DNA of 6,514 nucleotides from Halomarinibacterium sp041392125 (lineage in GTDB: Bacteria > Bacteroidota > Bacteroidia > Flavobacteriales > Flavobacteriaceae). A model generated the notes under the pieces. That model was given only the letters and a program-made list of their open reading frames with translations. It searched no databases and had not been told where the DNA came from. Position 1 is the first letter of the stretch; every line of letters begins with the position of its first letter. Positions 1 through 6,027 of this stretch are shown in pieces. Where the stretch lies: assembly GCA_041392125.1 (NCBI GenBank), contig JAWKMR010000021.1:1-6514 (forward strand). Reading direction: 5' to 3'. A program made the position numbers and the translations under genes.

Positions 1-465
1 TATAGAGAATACATCCTCTCTGGGGTCTATATAATGAATCCCTAAACTTTTAAAAAGTTTTTCTAAAGTGCTATTGGCAACCGAATAATGGGGCATGTAG
101 GAGTACCTAAATTCCTTTTTTACGCTGTTATTTGGAAAAACATCAGGTATTACAATAGCCGGATCGGTAATCCAATGATCCTTGGTTAGCCCCAAACATT
201 GTGTAGACAAAGGTCCACGAACAAAATCAACTTCAAAATTGGGCTCCATTTTTTGAGAAGGTGCATGGGCTCCAGACCCAAAGATGATAATTTTTGATGC
301 GGGGTAGAACTTTTTTGCAGCTCTCAAAATAGTCCCTATTCCAAAAAAAACAACCTGATCGTCCTCATCAAAAAAATTTGGGAAATAATATTCCCAAATG
401 TATTTATTGAGCTCATCCCCAAAATTGGAACTGTCTTCAGAAGGTTGATAATAATGTAACTTCAT
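1..465 (-). CDS. Polysaccharide pyruvyl transferase, N-terminal half, 3' end outside window
   Basis: The first 155 residues of a probable member of the polysaccharide pyruvyl transferase family (PF04230; ExoV, GumL and CsaB are members). These enzymes transfer pyruvate from phosphoenolpyruvate to a sugar, giving a ketal and an added negative charge. The protein begins MKLHYYQPSEDSSNFGDELN; the N-F-G-D-E-L-N motif (14-20) near the start is a family mark. It is followed by FFGIGTIL (40-47), IIIFGSGA (59-66), FVRGPLS (81-87), TDPAIVIP (100-107) and YMPHY (123-127), in the order and spacing expected of the family's first domain. The frame is open through position 1; family members usually have about 300-380 residues, so roughly half is visible. 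The ATG at 465-463 overlaps the upstream TGA by 4 bp (ATGA), which argues for coupled translation with the glycosyltransferase. An ExoV-like assignment is likely, but the target sugar is not readable and the PEP-binding half is not seen. Confidence 0.87.
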   Translation of the reverse strand, partial: MKLHYYQPSEDSSNFGDELNKYIWEYYFPNFFDEDDQVVFFGIGTILRAAKKFYPASKIIIFGSGAHAPSQKMEPNFEVDFVRGPLSTQCLGLTKDHWITDPAIVIPDVFPNNSVKKEFRYSYMPHYSVANSTLEKLFKSLGIHYIDPREDVFSI

Positions 466-1460
466 TTTCTTAAATTAGTAAAAACTTCCTGTACTACTAC
501 TATCTTAACCAGCGCAGGGGTACTTCTTTTAAAAAAATAAAGGAAGTTGTTCTTTAACAGCTTTCTAACTTCTTTTTCTGAAAACAAAAGGTTTTCGGCA
601 AAATAGCTTCGTAAAGATTCATTGGTAGCATCGGGATGATTAACAACGTCCCGCAACAACAATTTAATCGATTCTACTTTATTACCCGACAAAAATGTGT
701 CGGGATGTTTTTTAAAATTGGTAAACTTTTTTACAAAATCTTCAAAATCATACGCATGGTAATGCAATACAAACCCTTTTTCGATCTGTTTAAAAGCAGA
801 ACCATCAAATGTTTTATAACGGTGCACATTATGAGGGATTATCTTGGAATCTACCCGAAGAGCCGCTTTTCCTAAATGCTGACCATACCAATAAGAAAAT
901 GGAATATACTTTTTTTCAAAAGGGTTATAGATCCTTTTCCGGATATTCTCAAAACGTGACGTAAATTTATGGGTAGTCTTGAAAAGGGTCTCTTCCGCAA
1001 AAACATGAGTGTAAGCCATTTTGTGTTGCAACACTTCCTGTACCTGAAAATTCACCACTACAATTTCATCAGGAATTGTTTTGAAAAAACTGGGCAGGTC
1101 TGTTTTGGTTTCTATATTGGGAACAACCAATTCATCGGCATCAATAGAAATTAACCAATCTATCGCTTCTTTGGCACATTTACACTTGGCATCATAGGTG
1201 TTTAAGCATTGTCGAGCGGTATGGTGTTCTTCCATTTGTGAAGTAAACTTTGAAAGAAAATCAACTTCTTCAAAAATTTCTTTTGAAACAGAATCGCTAA
1301 TTTCTACAAAATCCAAATCGGCAATAGAAGCTTTTCCATCATCGGTAGTACCATCAAAATACACGAATATCTTCTCACATCCCATGGCTTTATGGTAAAG
1401 AAGGTTATCCCGTAAGATTCGTTCTTCATTCTTAACTGTTAATACCAAGGCAACTTTCAT
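462..1460 (-). CDS. GT-A glycosyltransferase, Glyco_tranf_2_4 / GT92-like
   Basis: A predicted glycosyltransferase of 332 residues with a GT-A fold. The start ALVLTVKNEERILRDNL (4-20) is the typical 'KNE...L.E.l.yH...G' opening of this group, followed by IFVYFDGTTDDG (31-42). The metal and nucleotide-sugar motif is Asp107-Ala-Asp109-Glu110, in LISIDADEL (103-111). VLHYHAYDFEDFVKKF (231-246) matches the conserved C-terminal 'HY...s.e.f..K' segment. Four Cys (28, 85, 93, 95) include a CKC cluster just before the DAD motif, which is unusual but has no clear role. The extreme C-terminus is basic and hydrophobic without a clear membrane span. The ATG at 1460 follows the sulfotransferase stop by 16 bp; the TGA stop overlaps the next ATG (ATGA). 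Proteins of this group are common in bacterial polysaccharide clusters and few have known sugars. Specificity is not predicted. Confidence 0.9.
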   Translation of the reverse strand: MKVALVLTVKNEERILRDNLLYHKAMGCEKIFVYFDGTTDDGKASIADLDFVEISDSVSKEIFEEVDFLSKFTSQMEEHHTARQCLNTYDAKCKCAKEAIDWLISIDADELVVPNIETKTDLPSFFKTIPDEIVVVNFQVQEVLQHKMAYTHVFAEETLFKTTHKFTSRFENIRKRIYNPFEKKYIPFSYWYGQHLGKAALRVDSKIIPHNVHRYKTFDGSAFKQIEKGFVLHYHAYDFEDFVKKFTNFKKHPDTFLSGNKVESIKLLLRDVVNHPDATNESLRSYFAENLLFSEKEVRKLLKNNFLYFFKRSTPALVKIVVVQEVFTNLRK

Positions 1461-1476
1461 AGACGGCTACTATTTT

Positions 1477-2313
1477 TTAATAGTGGTTTACTTTAAAAAC
1501 CGTTAAAAGGTTTTCAATTTGCTTTCGCTCTATAGCAGATAAATTTTGCTGTTGTTTGGCAGAAGCCTTTAAGCCCCTTGGATGGGCTTTACTGGAAGGG
1601 TTTTCATAAATTTTATCAATGTGAGGGGTTACTTCCAACTTAAACTCATGGCATATTTCAAGAAATAGTTCCTTATTATTACGCAGTTCTTCAAATGGTA
1701 TCACTTTATAAGTAGGGCTTTTTATTTCAGAAAACGAAAAAGGAATAACATTTTCCAAACACCACCGTACGGTTAGTTTTTCCACGGGAGACATACTGTC
1801 TATACCGGAAAGATCAAATGCGTATTGTTCTTTTACAAATGCCATCAATTTGTTGTCTTTTTGAAAACGGCTAACATCGTATAACCAAGGAAACTGAACT
1901 CTTTGTTGTGATTCAATCACGTCGTAAGGATTCCTTATAATATGAATAACAGGAATTTGGAATACCTCATTCATATACGTTGCTGCCAAATTGCAACGTA
2001 CAAACTTAATGATATATTTTTTGGGGATAAAGGGCCATAAATGTCGTTTCCATTTTCGGTTACTATGCTGTGCAATCCAATCATTATCTACAACATTTCG
2101 GAATACCTTTGTTAAATACCCATGGGCTTTTCCGGCATCTTCCTTAGACGTAATCCATCGGTCGCACAAAAGGTGTCCCTGTGGGGTTTGAAATTCATGC
2201 TCAGGCTCAAAAAGCAATCGATAGCGATACGGGCGGGCCAGTAATTCACAAAGCCAACTGGTTCCGCTTCTAGCAGAACCCACCACAATGATATGCTTTT
2301 GAAAACGACTCAC
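1477..2313 (-). CDS. PAPS-dependent sulfotransferase, probably acting on a glycan
   Basis: Predicted to transfer sulfate from 3'-phosphoadenosine-5'-phosphosulfate to a hydroxyl group, presumably on a sugar of the polysaccharide built by its neighbours. The protein has 278 residues, typical for a cytosolic single-domain sulfotransferase, and shows no signal peptide or membrane segment. The 5'-phosphosulfate loop is VGSARSGTSWL (11-21). The 3'-phosphate site is HIIRNPYDVIES (124-135), with Arg127 and Ser135 the likely contacts. LFEPEHEF (34-41), soon after the first loop, resembles the 'EP' segment of carbohydrate 6-O-sulfotransferases, which favours a sugar acceptor. The start is GTG at 2313, overlapping the upstream TGA by 4 bp; an in-frame TGA lies about 40 bp further upstream with no ATG between, and the next Met is residue 114. 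It ends in TAA, 16 bp before the next gene. No PAPS-making genes are in the window. The acceptor sugar and position are unknown. Confidence 0.9.
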   Translation of the reverse strand: MSRFQKHIIVVGSARSGTSWLCELLARPYRYRLLFEPEHEFQTPQGHLLCDRWITSKEDAGKAHGYLTKVFRNVVDNDWIAQHSNRKWKRHLWPFIPKKYIIKFVRCNLAATYMNEVFQIPVIHIIRNPYDVIESQQRVQFPWLYDVSRFQKDNKLMAFVKEQYAFDLSGIDSMSPVEKLTVRWCLENVIPFSFSEIKSPTYKVIPFEELRNNKELFLEICHEFKLEVTPHIDKIYENPSSKAHPRGLKASAKQQQNLSAIERKQIENLLTVFKVNHY

Positions 2314-3377
2314 GCTTTGGAGGTTAGTTGTGTGTATAAATATTCATACGATGCTATTTCCTGCTGCAAGGTAAACTTTGAAACTACTGCTTTTCTTCCT
2401 TCTTCTGAAAGTTTTCTTTGCTCTTCGGGGTTTTCGGCAATCCTTTTTAGCTGTGAAACTAACTGTAAGGGGCTTTCCAAATCAAATAAATATCCCCCCC
2501 CATTTTGCAACAGAAACTTCGCTCCCCCACCTGCATCTGAAGATAAAACAGGAACTCCACATGCCAAAGCTTCAATAATGCATAAGGGAAGTCCTTCATT
2601 TTTTGAGGAAAGTACCAGGACGTCAAATTGTTTCATGACCAAAGGAATTTCTTCATTCTGAATAAAGCCATGAAAAGCTACCCTATCCACCAATTGATGG
2701 TCTTCAATAAAATTTTGCAACAGTTTTAAATAATCTTCATCGGCTTGTCCATAAAACCAAACTCGAAAATGTTCGGGAAGTTCTTTTAAGGCCTTCAACA
2801 AAAACATCTGATTTTTATTAGGGCCAATCACACCAATAAACCCCATGGTAAAATAAGTGTTGTCTTTAATAGACTTAGCGGGTTTAAAAAAATCTACATC
2901 CACCCCGTGAGGGATAAGGCTAACTTTAGTCCTAAGAAAAGAAGTGTCAAAAAACCGGTGAAGCATCTCCGGATTATTGTAAACGATGTGAGACGACAAC
3001 AAACTCTTTGCAAACCAACGTTTAGACCAAGCATTATTTTTTTTGGTAAACAAGTATTTTACACCACTCAATCTGCACGCAATAGCTTCCAGAGAGCTGG
3101 AACGATAATCCCACGAATGCACCAAATCTATTTTTTGCTTTTTTAAAAGTTTTCTGAACCTTTTAATATAAGTGCTCCTGGAAGTTTGTCTGGAAAGAAG
3201 TAATTGTTCATCCTTCGGGATTACATCTGGAATTTGTTCAAAAAATTTTTCAACTAGAATATACGGCTGAAAATACGTCCTATCTAAACCATTATAAATG
3301 GCCAACAACACATACTTGCTCCCTGCCGTTTTAAAATTGGGGAGGGTAAATAAAATTCTTTTTTTAGTGGGCTCCAT
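2310..3377 (-). CDS. GT4 family (GT-B) glycosyltransferase with internal G8 tract
   Basis: A second predicted retaining glycosyltransferase, 355 residues, cytoplasmic. The N-terminal domain opens with RILFTLPNFKTAGSKYVLL (7-25), the usual place of the GT4 acceptor-side Gly-rich loop, and includes KIDLVHSWD (82-90). The donor domain begins near 177. The EX7E motif is Glu261-Glu269 (EGLPLCIIE), followed by ALACGVPVLSSDAGG. In the phosphate-contact loop, GVIGPNKN (182-189), Lys188 is present but the usual Arg after the first Gly is Val183, a departure from the motif seen in the other GT4 of this window. The ATG at 3377 overlaps the upstream stop by 14 bp; the next Met is residue 178, so this start is secure. 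Its TGA stop overlaps the next gene's GTG (GTGA). Eight consecutive G at 2494-2501 encode Gly293-295 and could allow slippage. Specificity is unknown. Confidence 0.92.
   Translation of the reverse strand: MEPTKKRILFTLPNFKTAGSKYVLLAIYNGLDRTYFQPYILVEKFFEQIPDVIPKDEQLLLSRQTSRSTYIKRFRKLLKKQKIDLVHSWDYRSSSLEAIACRLSGVKYLFTKKNNAWSKRWFAKSLLSSHIVYNNPEMLHRFFDTSFLRTKVSLIPHGVDVDFFKPAKSIKDNTYFTMGFIGVIGPNKNQMFLLKALKELPEHFRVWFYGQADEDYLKLLQNFIEDHQLVDRVAFHGFIQNEEIPLVMKQFDVLVLSSKNEGLPLCIIEALACGVPVLSSDAGGGAKFLLQNGGGYLFDLESPLQLVSQLKRIAENPEEQRKLSEEGRKAVVSKFTLQQEIASYEYLYTQLTSKA
2494..2501 (-). repeat. G8 homopolymer inside a GT4 gene, possible slippage site
   Basis: On the coding strand the codons AAT GGG GGG GGA TAT form a run of eight G in an otherwise AT-rich gene. 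Adding one G leads to TGA three codons past the tract (a protein of about 298 residues). Losing one leads to TAG after about twelve more codons (about 305 residues). Either change removes the last 50 to 57 residues, including the C-terminal helices that close a GT-B fold. The tract is seen directly; phase variation is inference. Confidence 0.7.
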
Positions 3378-4752
3378 TTTGTTGGGTTTTAAGAGCCAAG
3401 GTAAGGAGCATACTTACCGGATGCGAATAATAAACAGCATCAGCTGCCTTAAATTTTTGGTAAAACTCTTCTGTGATATTTTTTGGGACAAGTGTGGTAA
3501 GCGATTCTGAAAAAAGATACTGCGCTAACTTTTCAGCATTCTCTTTTCCTAAAAATTGAAGTTCCCAATTGCGTTGAATATAAGAGTTACCGGTCATTTT
3601 TTTTACCTCGCGTTGTAGTTTGTTTACAATACGATAAGGGACATGTGAAAGAGTTTTATGTTTATGAAAATTATAGAGATGAAAAGGTTTTTTAGCCTCC
3701 CAAGTAATACGAGCCAAGGAAGGATTTCGTTTTTTAAGATAGGCAATCTGCAACTTTCTATCGGCTAAGTAGGCCTCAGGAATAGTACAAATAAATTGAC
3801 ACATTTCATTGCTGTAATACGGCAAAGTAACAGGTCTCTTTTCTTCAAAAATAGCCAAATTGGTAGAGGTCCATCTGGGTGCCCAATACAACGATTTAAA
3901 AGCACGCATCTTAGCACTAACATTTTCAATGGCAATACCATTCCACAGGGTTTGTAATCGATCTTCAAAATACGTTTCAAATCTTCCCGGCAAACCCCAA
4001 GCCTGCCAAAGTTTCTCTGCCAATTCCATCCCCCCTTTCTTCACTACTTTCTTTTTAATTAGGGCAAGTGCGTCTTCGGGAAGTATTCCTTCGGGTGCGC
4101 CACGATCAAACAGCACATCGCCCCAATGCCCCAATGAAAAAATACTGCCCATTTCTTTATAATACTCGGCAATAGCCATTTGACGGGGATGAGTAAATTC
4201 ACTGTAACAACCATTTATGTTCGCTAATTCTTCAATGCAATCCCACAAATACCCTTTTTGAATCGTAAATTTTTGAAAAGGAAACTCACAAACAGCAGCA
4301 ATTTTTTGGGCAATTTTAGTTTCCGGATAACCCTCTTTAAATTCATAACTATAAGAACTTACATTCTTTCCCAAAAACGCTAATCCGGCCGCTTGTGTTC
4401 GGCTATCCAATCCGCCGGATAAGGGTAAAATGACCTTTTCATCTTTAACTTGCCTATCGAGGATGCTTTCAAAAAGCTCCGTAAATTCTTCCAGTGCTTC
4501 TTCAAAAGAGATATTTCTTGGCGTATAATGCCATTGAAACCATGAATGATGGCGGCTTAAAAAATGGTGGTCACCCAACTCATAATCTGTAGCTGGGGGT
4601 ATTACGAGCTCATCACACCAAAAGGTATCGGTATCCAAAAAAAAACCGGTGGCCACAAACACACAAATTGCTTCTTTGTTCCACTCATGGGGCGCTGCAA
4701 CCTTAGCGAAAGTGGGTGTATGAGGGATGATGGGGGTCTGCGTTTTGGGCAT
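3364..4752 (-). CDS. Asparagine-synthetase-like protein without glutaminase domain
   Basis: A protein of 462 residues related to the synthetase half of class B asparagine synthetase (AsnB). That domain adenylates a carboxylate with ATP and then forms an amide. The PP-loop SGGLDSR is at 112-118, and a second nucleotide-site loop GHWGDVLF is at 208-215. AsnB has about 230 residues before its PP-loop; here there are only about 110. These match just the tail of the glutaminase domain (FFLDTDTFW...IPPATDYEL, about 37-59) and the linker helix (ISFEEALEEF, 81-90). The ATG at 4752 is firm because an in-frame TAA lies about 27 bp upstream, so there is no catalytic Cys2 and ammonia cannot come from its own glutaminase. 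In the second loop the AsnB sequence GEGSDEVF is replaced, with Glu changed to His209 while Asp212 is kept. Related proteins in O-antigen and capsule clusters are proposed to amidate uronic acids; that role here is inference. Its end overlaps the next gene by 14 bp. Confidence 0.85.
   Translation of the reverse strand: MPKTQTPIIPHTPTFAKVAAPHEWNKEAICVFVATGFFLDTDTFWCDELVIPPATDYELGDHHFLSRHHSWFQWHYTPRNISFEEALEEFTELFESILDRQVKDEKVILPLSGGLDSRTQAAGLAFLGKNVSSYSYEFKEGYPETKIAQKIAAVCEFPFQKFTIQKGYLWDCIEELANINGCYSEFTHPRQMAIAEYYKEMGSIFSLGHWGDVLFDRGAPEGILPEDALALIKKKVVKKGGMELAEKLWQAWGLPGRFETYFEDRLQTLWNGIAIENVSAKMRAFKSLYWAPRWTSTNLAIFEEKRPVTLPYYSNEMCQFICTIPEAYLADRKLQIAYLKKRNPSLARITWEAKKPFHLYNFHKHKTLSHVPYRIVNKLQREVKKMTGNSYIQRNWELQFLGKENAEKLAQYLFSESLTTLVPKNITEEFYQKFKAADAVYYSHPVSMLLTLALKTQQNGAH
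4637..4645 (-). repeat. T9 homopolymer (A9 on + strand) near the start of the asparagine-synthetase-like gene
   Basis: On the coding strand nine T cover the codons for Gly-Phe-Phe-Leu at about residues 36-39. A slip here would frameshift the protein before its PP-loop. Runs of eight A or T occur several times in this window (343-350, 3037-3044, 3597-3604), so a run of nine is only slightly beyond the background of AT-rich DNA. Confidence 0.6.
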
Positions 4753-4815
4753 GCTAAATTTAAAGAAGCAAGGTACTTATTTTTTATGCTTTTAGTAAAT
4801 TATTTAGAGCAAGAA
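4753..4815 (-). other. Longest intergenic gap (63 bp), no clear signal
   Basis: This is the only gap in the window long enough for an internal promoter. It is very AT-rich. Reading in the direction of transcription I find no good match to the Bacteroidota promoter pattern (TTTG near -33 and TAnnTTTG near -7). The closest is TACCTTGC just before the downstream gene, which lacks a partner. There is no GC-rich hairpin with a T run, so no terminator. An 11-bp AT palindrome at 4796-4806 is of the kind expected by chance in such DNA. Confidence 0.5.
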
Positions 4816-6003
4816 CTATCCTTGTTCCATTACTTTTTGATAAAGCATCTCCATATCGGCTACCATTTTTACGGAGGCATGTTGTTTCAATACGTTCATT
4901 CTTGCTTCCAATCGTTGTTTTTCAATAGCTTCCAAAGGCTTCTTTGAAAAAGCAACGAGAGCATTTGCCAACGCTACGCTATCATAGGCAGGAACCAATG
5001 GGTCCCATGATTCTTTCCATAATTCTTCAACCCCGCATTGGGTAGCAACAACAGGCAAACCAATAGCCATAGCTTCTACCACCACATTGGGGAGCCCCTC
5101 TTGGTAGGATGGAAATAACAATACATCATGCTGCCCCATAATTTGATACACCTGGTCTTGCGAACATTTTGGGAGCAAATGTACGTGTTGGGAAATACCA
5201 TAGGTATCCATCAACACTAATAGCTCCTCATCTTTTTCTGCGCCAATAATAGTATATTGAAAAGGGACATGGTACTTTTTAAGGAGTTCACATGCCTTTA
5301 ATGCCGTGGCATACCCTTTTATCCAATGAGGTCTTCCCACAGACAGTATTTTCAAGGTAGTCTCTTTGGTATATTTTTCTCGAAAAGGAATTGTATCAAA
5401 ATCAAATCCCGAATACACCACATGGTCTATTTTTTTGGGAGCGTCCCAAATGGTATTACCCACTACCGAAATCGCTTGAGAAACCGAATGAAATCCGCTT
5501 AGTTTAGGGTACCATTGCTGCAAGTATTCAAAATTGACCACATCAACAAAAGGGCGTACATTTACTTGGTACCCCCGTTGGCTTAAAACCACTTTATACA
5601 TCCTTTTAGAAAGAATTTCTTCGCACCAAGGCAATAAAGAGAGCCATTGCACATGAACAATATCTGGTCGTAGCAATGCCAAAGCAAGGTGAAAATTTTG
5701 CTGCTGCAAATGGGTCTTTCGAAGCCATATGCTATTTTTTAGGGTAGCAAGAAATGGTTTCGGGGATCCTTTCTTTAAAAAATAGGTGAAAGACCAGCTC
5801 AAGCTTTTTAAAACCAATGAAGGGAATCGAGAAGCACTTCCTAAAGGTACATAACTAAGGTTAGGAATACCGGGCCTGGGTTTTCCGCTAAATCCCATAA
5901 TGGAAACCTTATGCAATTTTGACAACCCTTCGGCCAATCGATATACAAAGGTGGAAGGATGAAGATCTCCATCAAAAATAACAATATGTAACTGCGGTTT
6001 CAA
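4816..6003 (-). CDS. GT4 family (GT-B) glycosyltransferase, TTG start
   Basis: Predicted retaining glycosyltransferase of 395 residues, a normal length for GT4, working in the cytoplasm in assembly of the polysaccharide repeat. The N-terminal Rossmann domain begins at LHIVIFDGD (about 5-13) and includes DIVHVQW (114-120) and the SQRGYQ loop (141-146). The C-terminal donor-binding domain begins near residue 216 with SVGRPHWIKG (221-230), where Arg224 and Lys229 fit the pair that contacts the donor phosphates. The EX7E motif is Glu302-Glu310 (EGLPNVVVE), followed by AMAIGLPVVAT. The start is TTG at 6003-6001. No ATG, GTG or other TTG lies between it and the in-frame TAA at 6030-6028, and the next Met is residue 36, inside the fold. 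That TAA is the stop of the upstream gene, so the two genes share a frame and may be translated by re-initiation. It ends in TAG. Sugar specificity is not readable from the sequence. Confidence 0.92.
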   Translation of the reverse strand: MKPQLHIVIFDGDLHPSTFVYRLAEGLSKLHKVSIMGFSGKPRPGIPNLSYVPLGSASRFPSLVLKSLSWSFTYFLKKGSPKPFLATLKNSIWLRKTHLQQQNFHLALALLRPDIVHVQWLSLLPWCEEILSKRMYKVVLSQRGYQVNVRPFVDVVNFEYLQQWYPKLSGFHSVSQAISVVGNTIWDAPKKIDHVVYSGFDFDTIPFREKYTKETTLKILSVGRPHWIKGYATALKACELLKKYHVPFQYTIIGAEKDEELLVLMDTYGISQHVHLLPKCSQDQVYQIMGQHDVLLFPSYQEGLPNVVVEAMAIGLPVVATQCGVEELWKESWDPLVPAYDSVALANALVAFSKKPLEAIEKQRLEARMNVLKQHASVKMVADMEMLYQKVMEQG

Positions 6004-6027
6004 ACTATTGAAAGTACTTTTGATTCT

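Noticed and set aside
2293..2661. Plus-strand open frame of 122 codons
   Set aside because: It is wholly antisense to the GT4 gene with EX7E; its Ser/Phe/Cys-rich translation is typical of a shadow.
3765..3980. Minus-strand open frame of 71 codons in another frame of the asparagine-synthetase-like gene
   Set aside because: The main frame stays intact and keeps domain features across this region, so it is not a frameshifted piece.
3860..4162. Plus-strand open frame of 100 codons
   Set aside because: It is antisense to the asparagine-synthetase-like gene and shows no motifs.
4637..4645. T9 run as a second phase-variation switch
   Set aside because: Eight-base A or T runs are frequent throughout the window, so nine is weak evidence by itself.
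4796..4806. AT palindrome (TAAAT T ATTTA) in the 63-bp gap, possible operator or terminator
   Set aside because: It is short, has no GC stem and no T run, and is expected by chance in AT-rich DNA.
4564..4947. Plus-strand open frame of 127 codons crossing the 63-bp gap
   Set aside because: It lies antisense to two well-supported genes, resembles no known family, and its sequence is the low-complexity type expected from a reverse-strand shadow.
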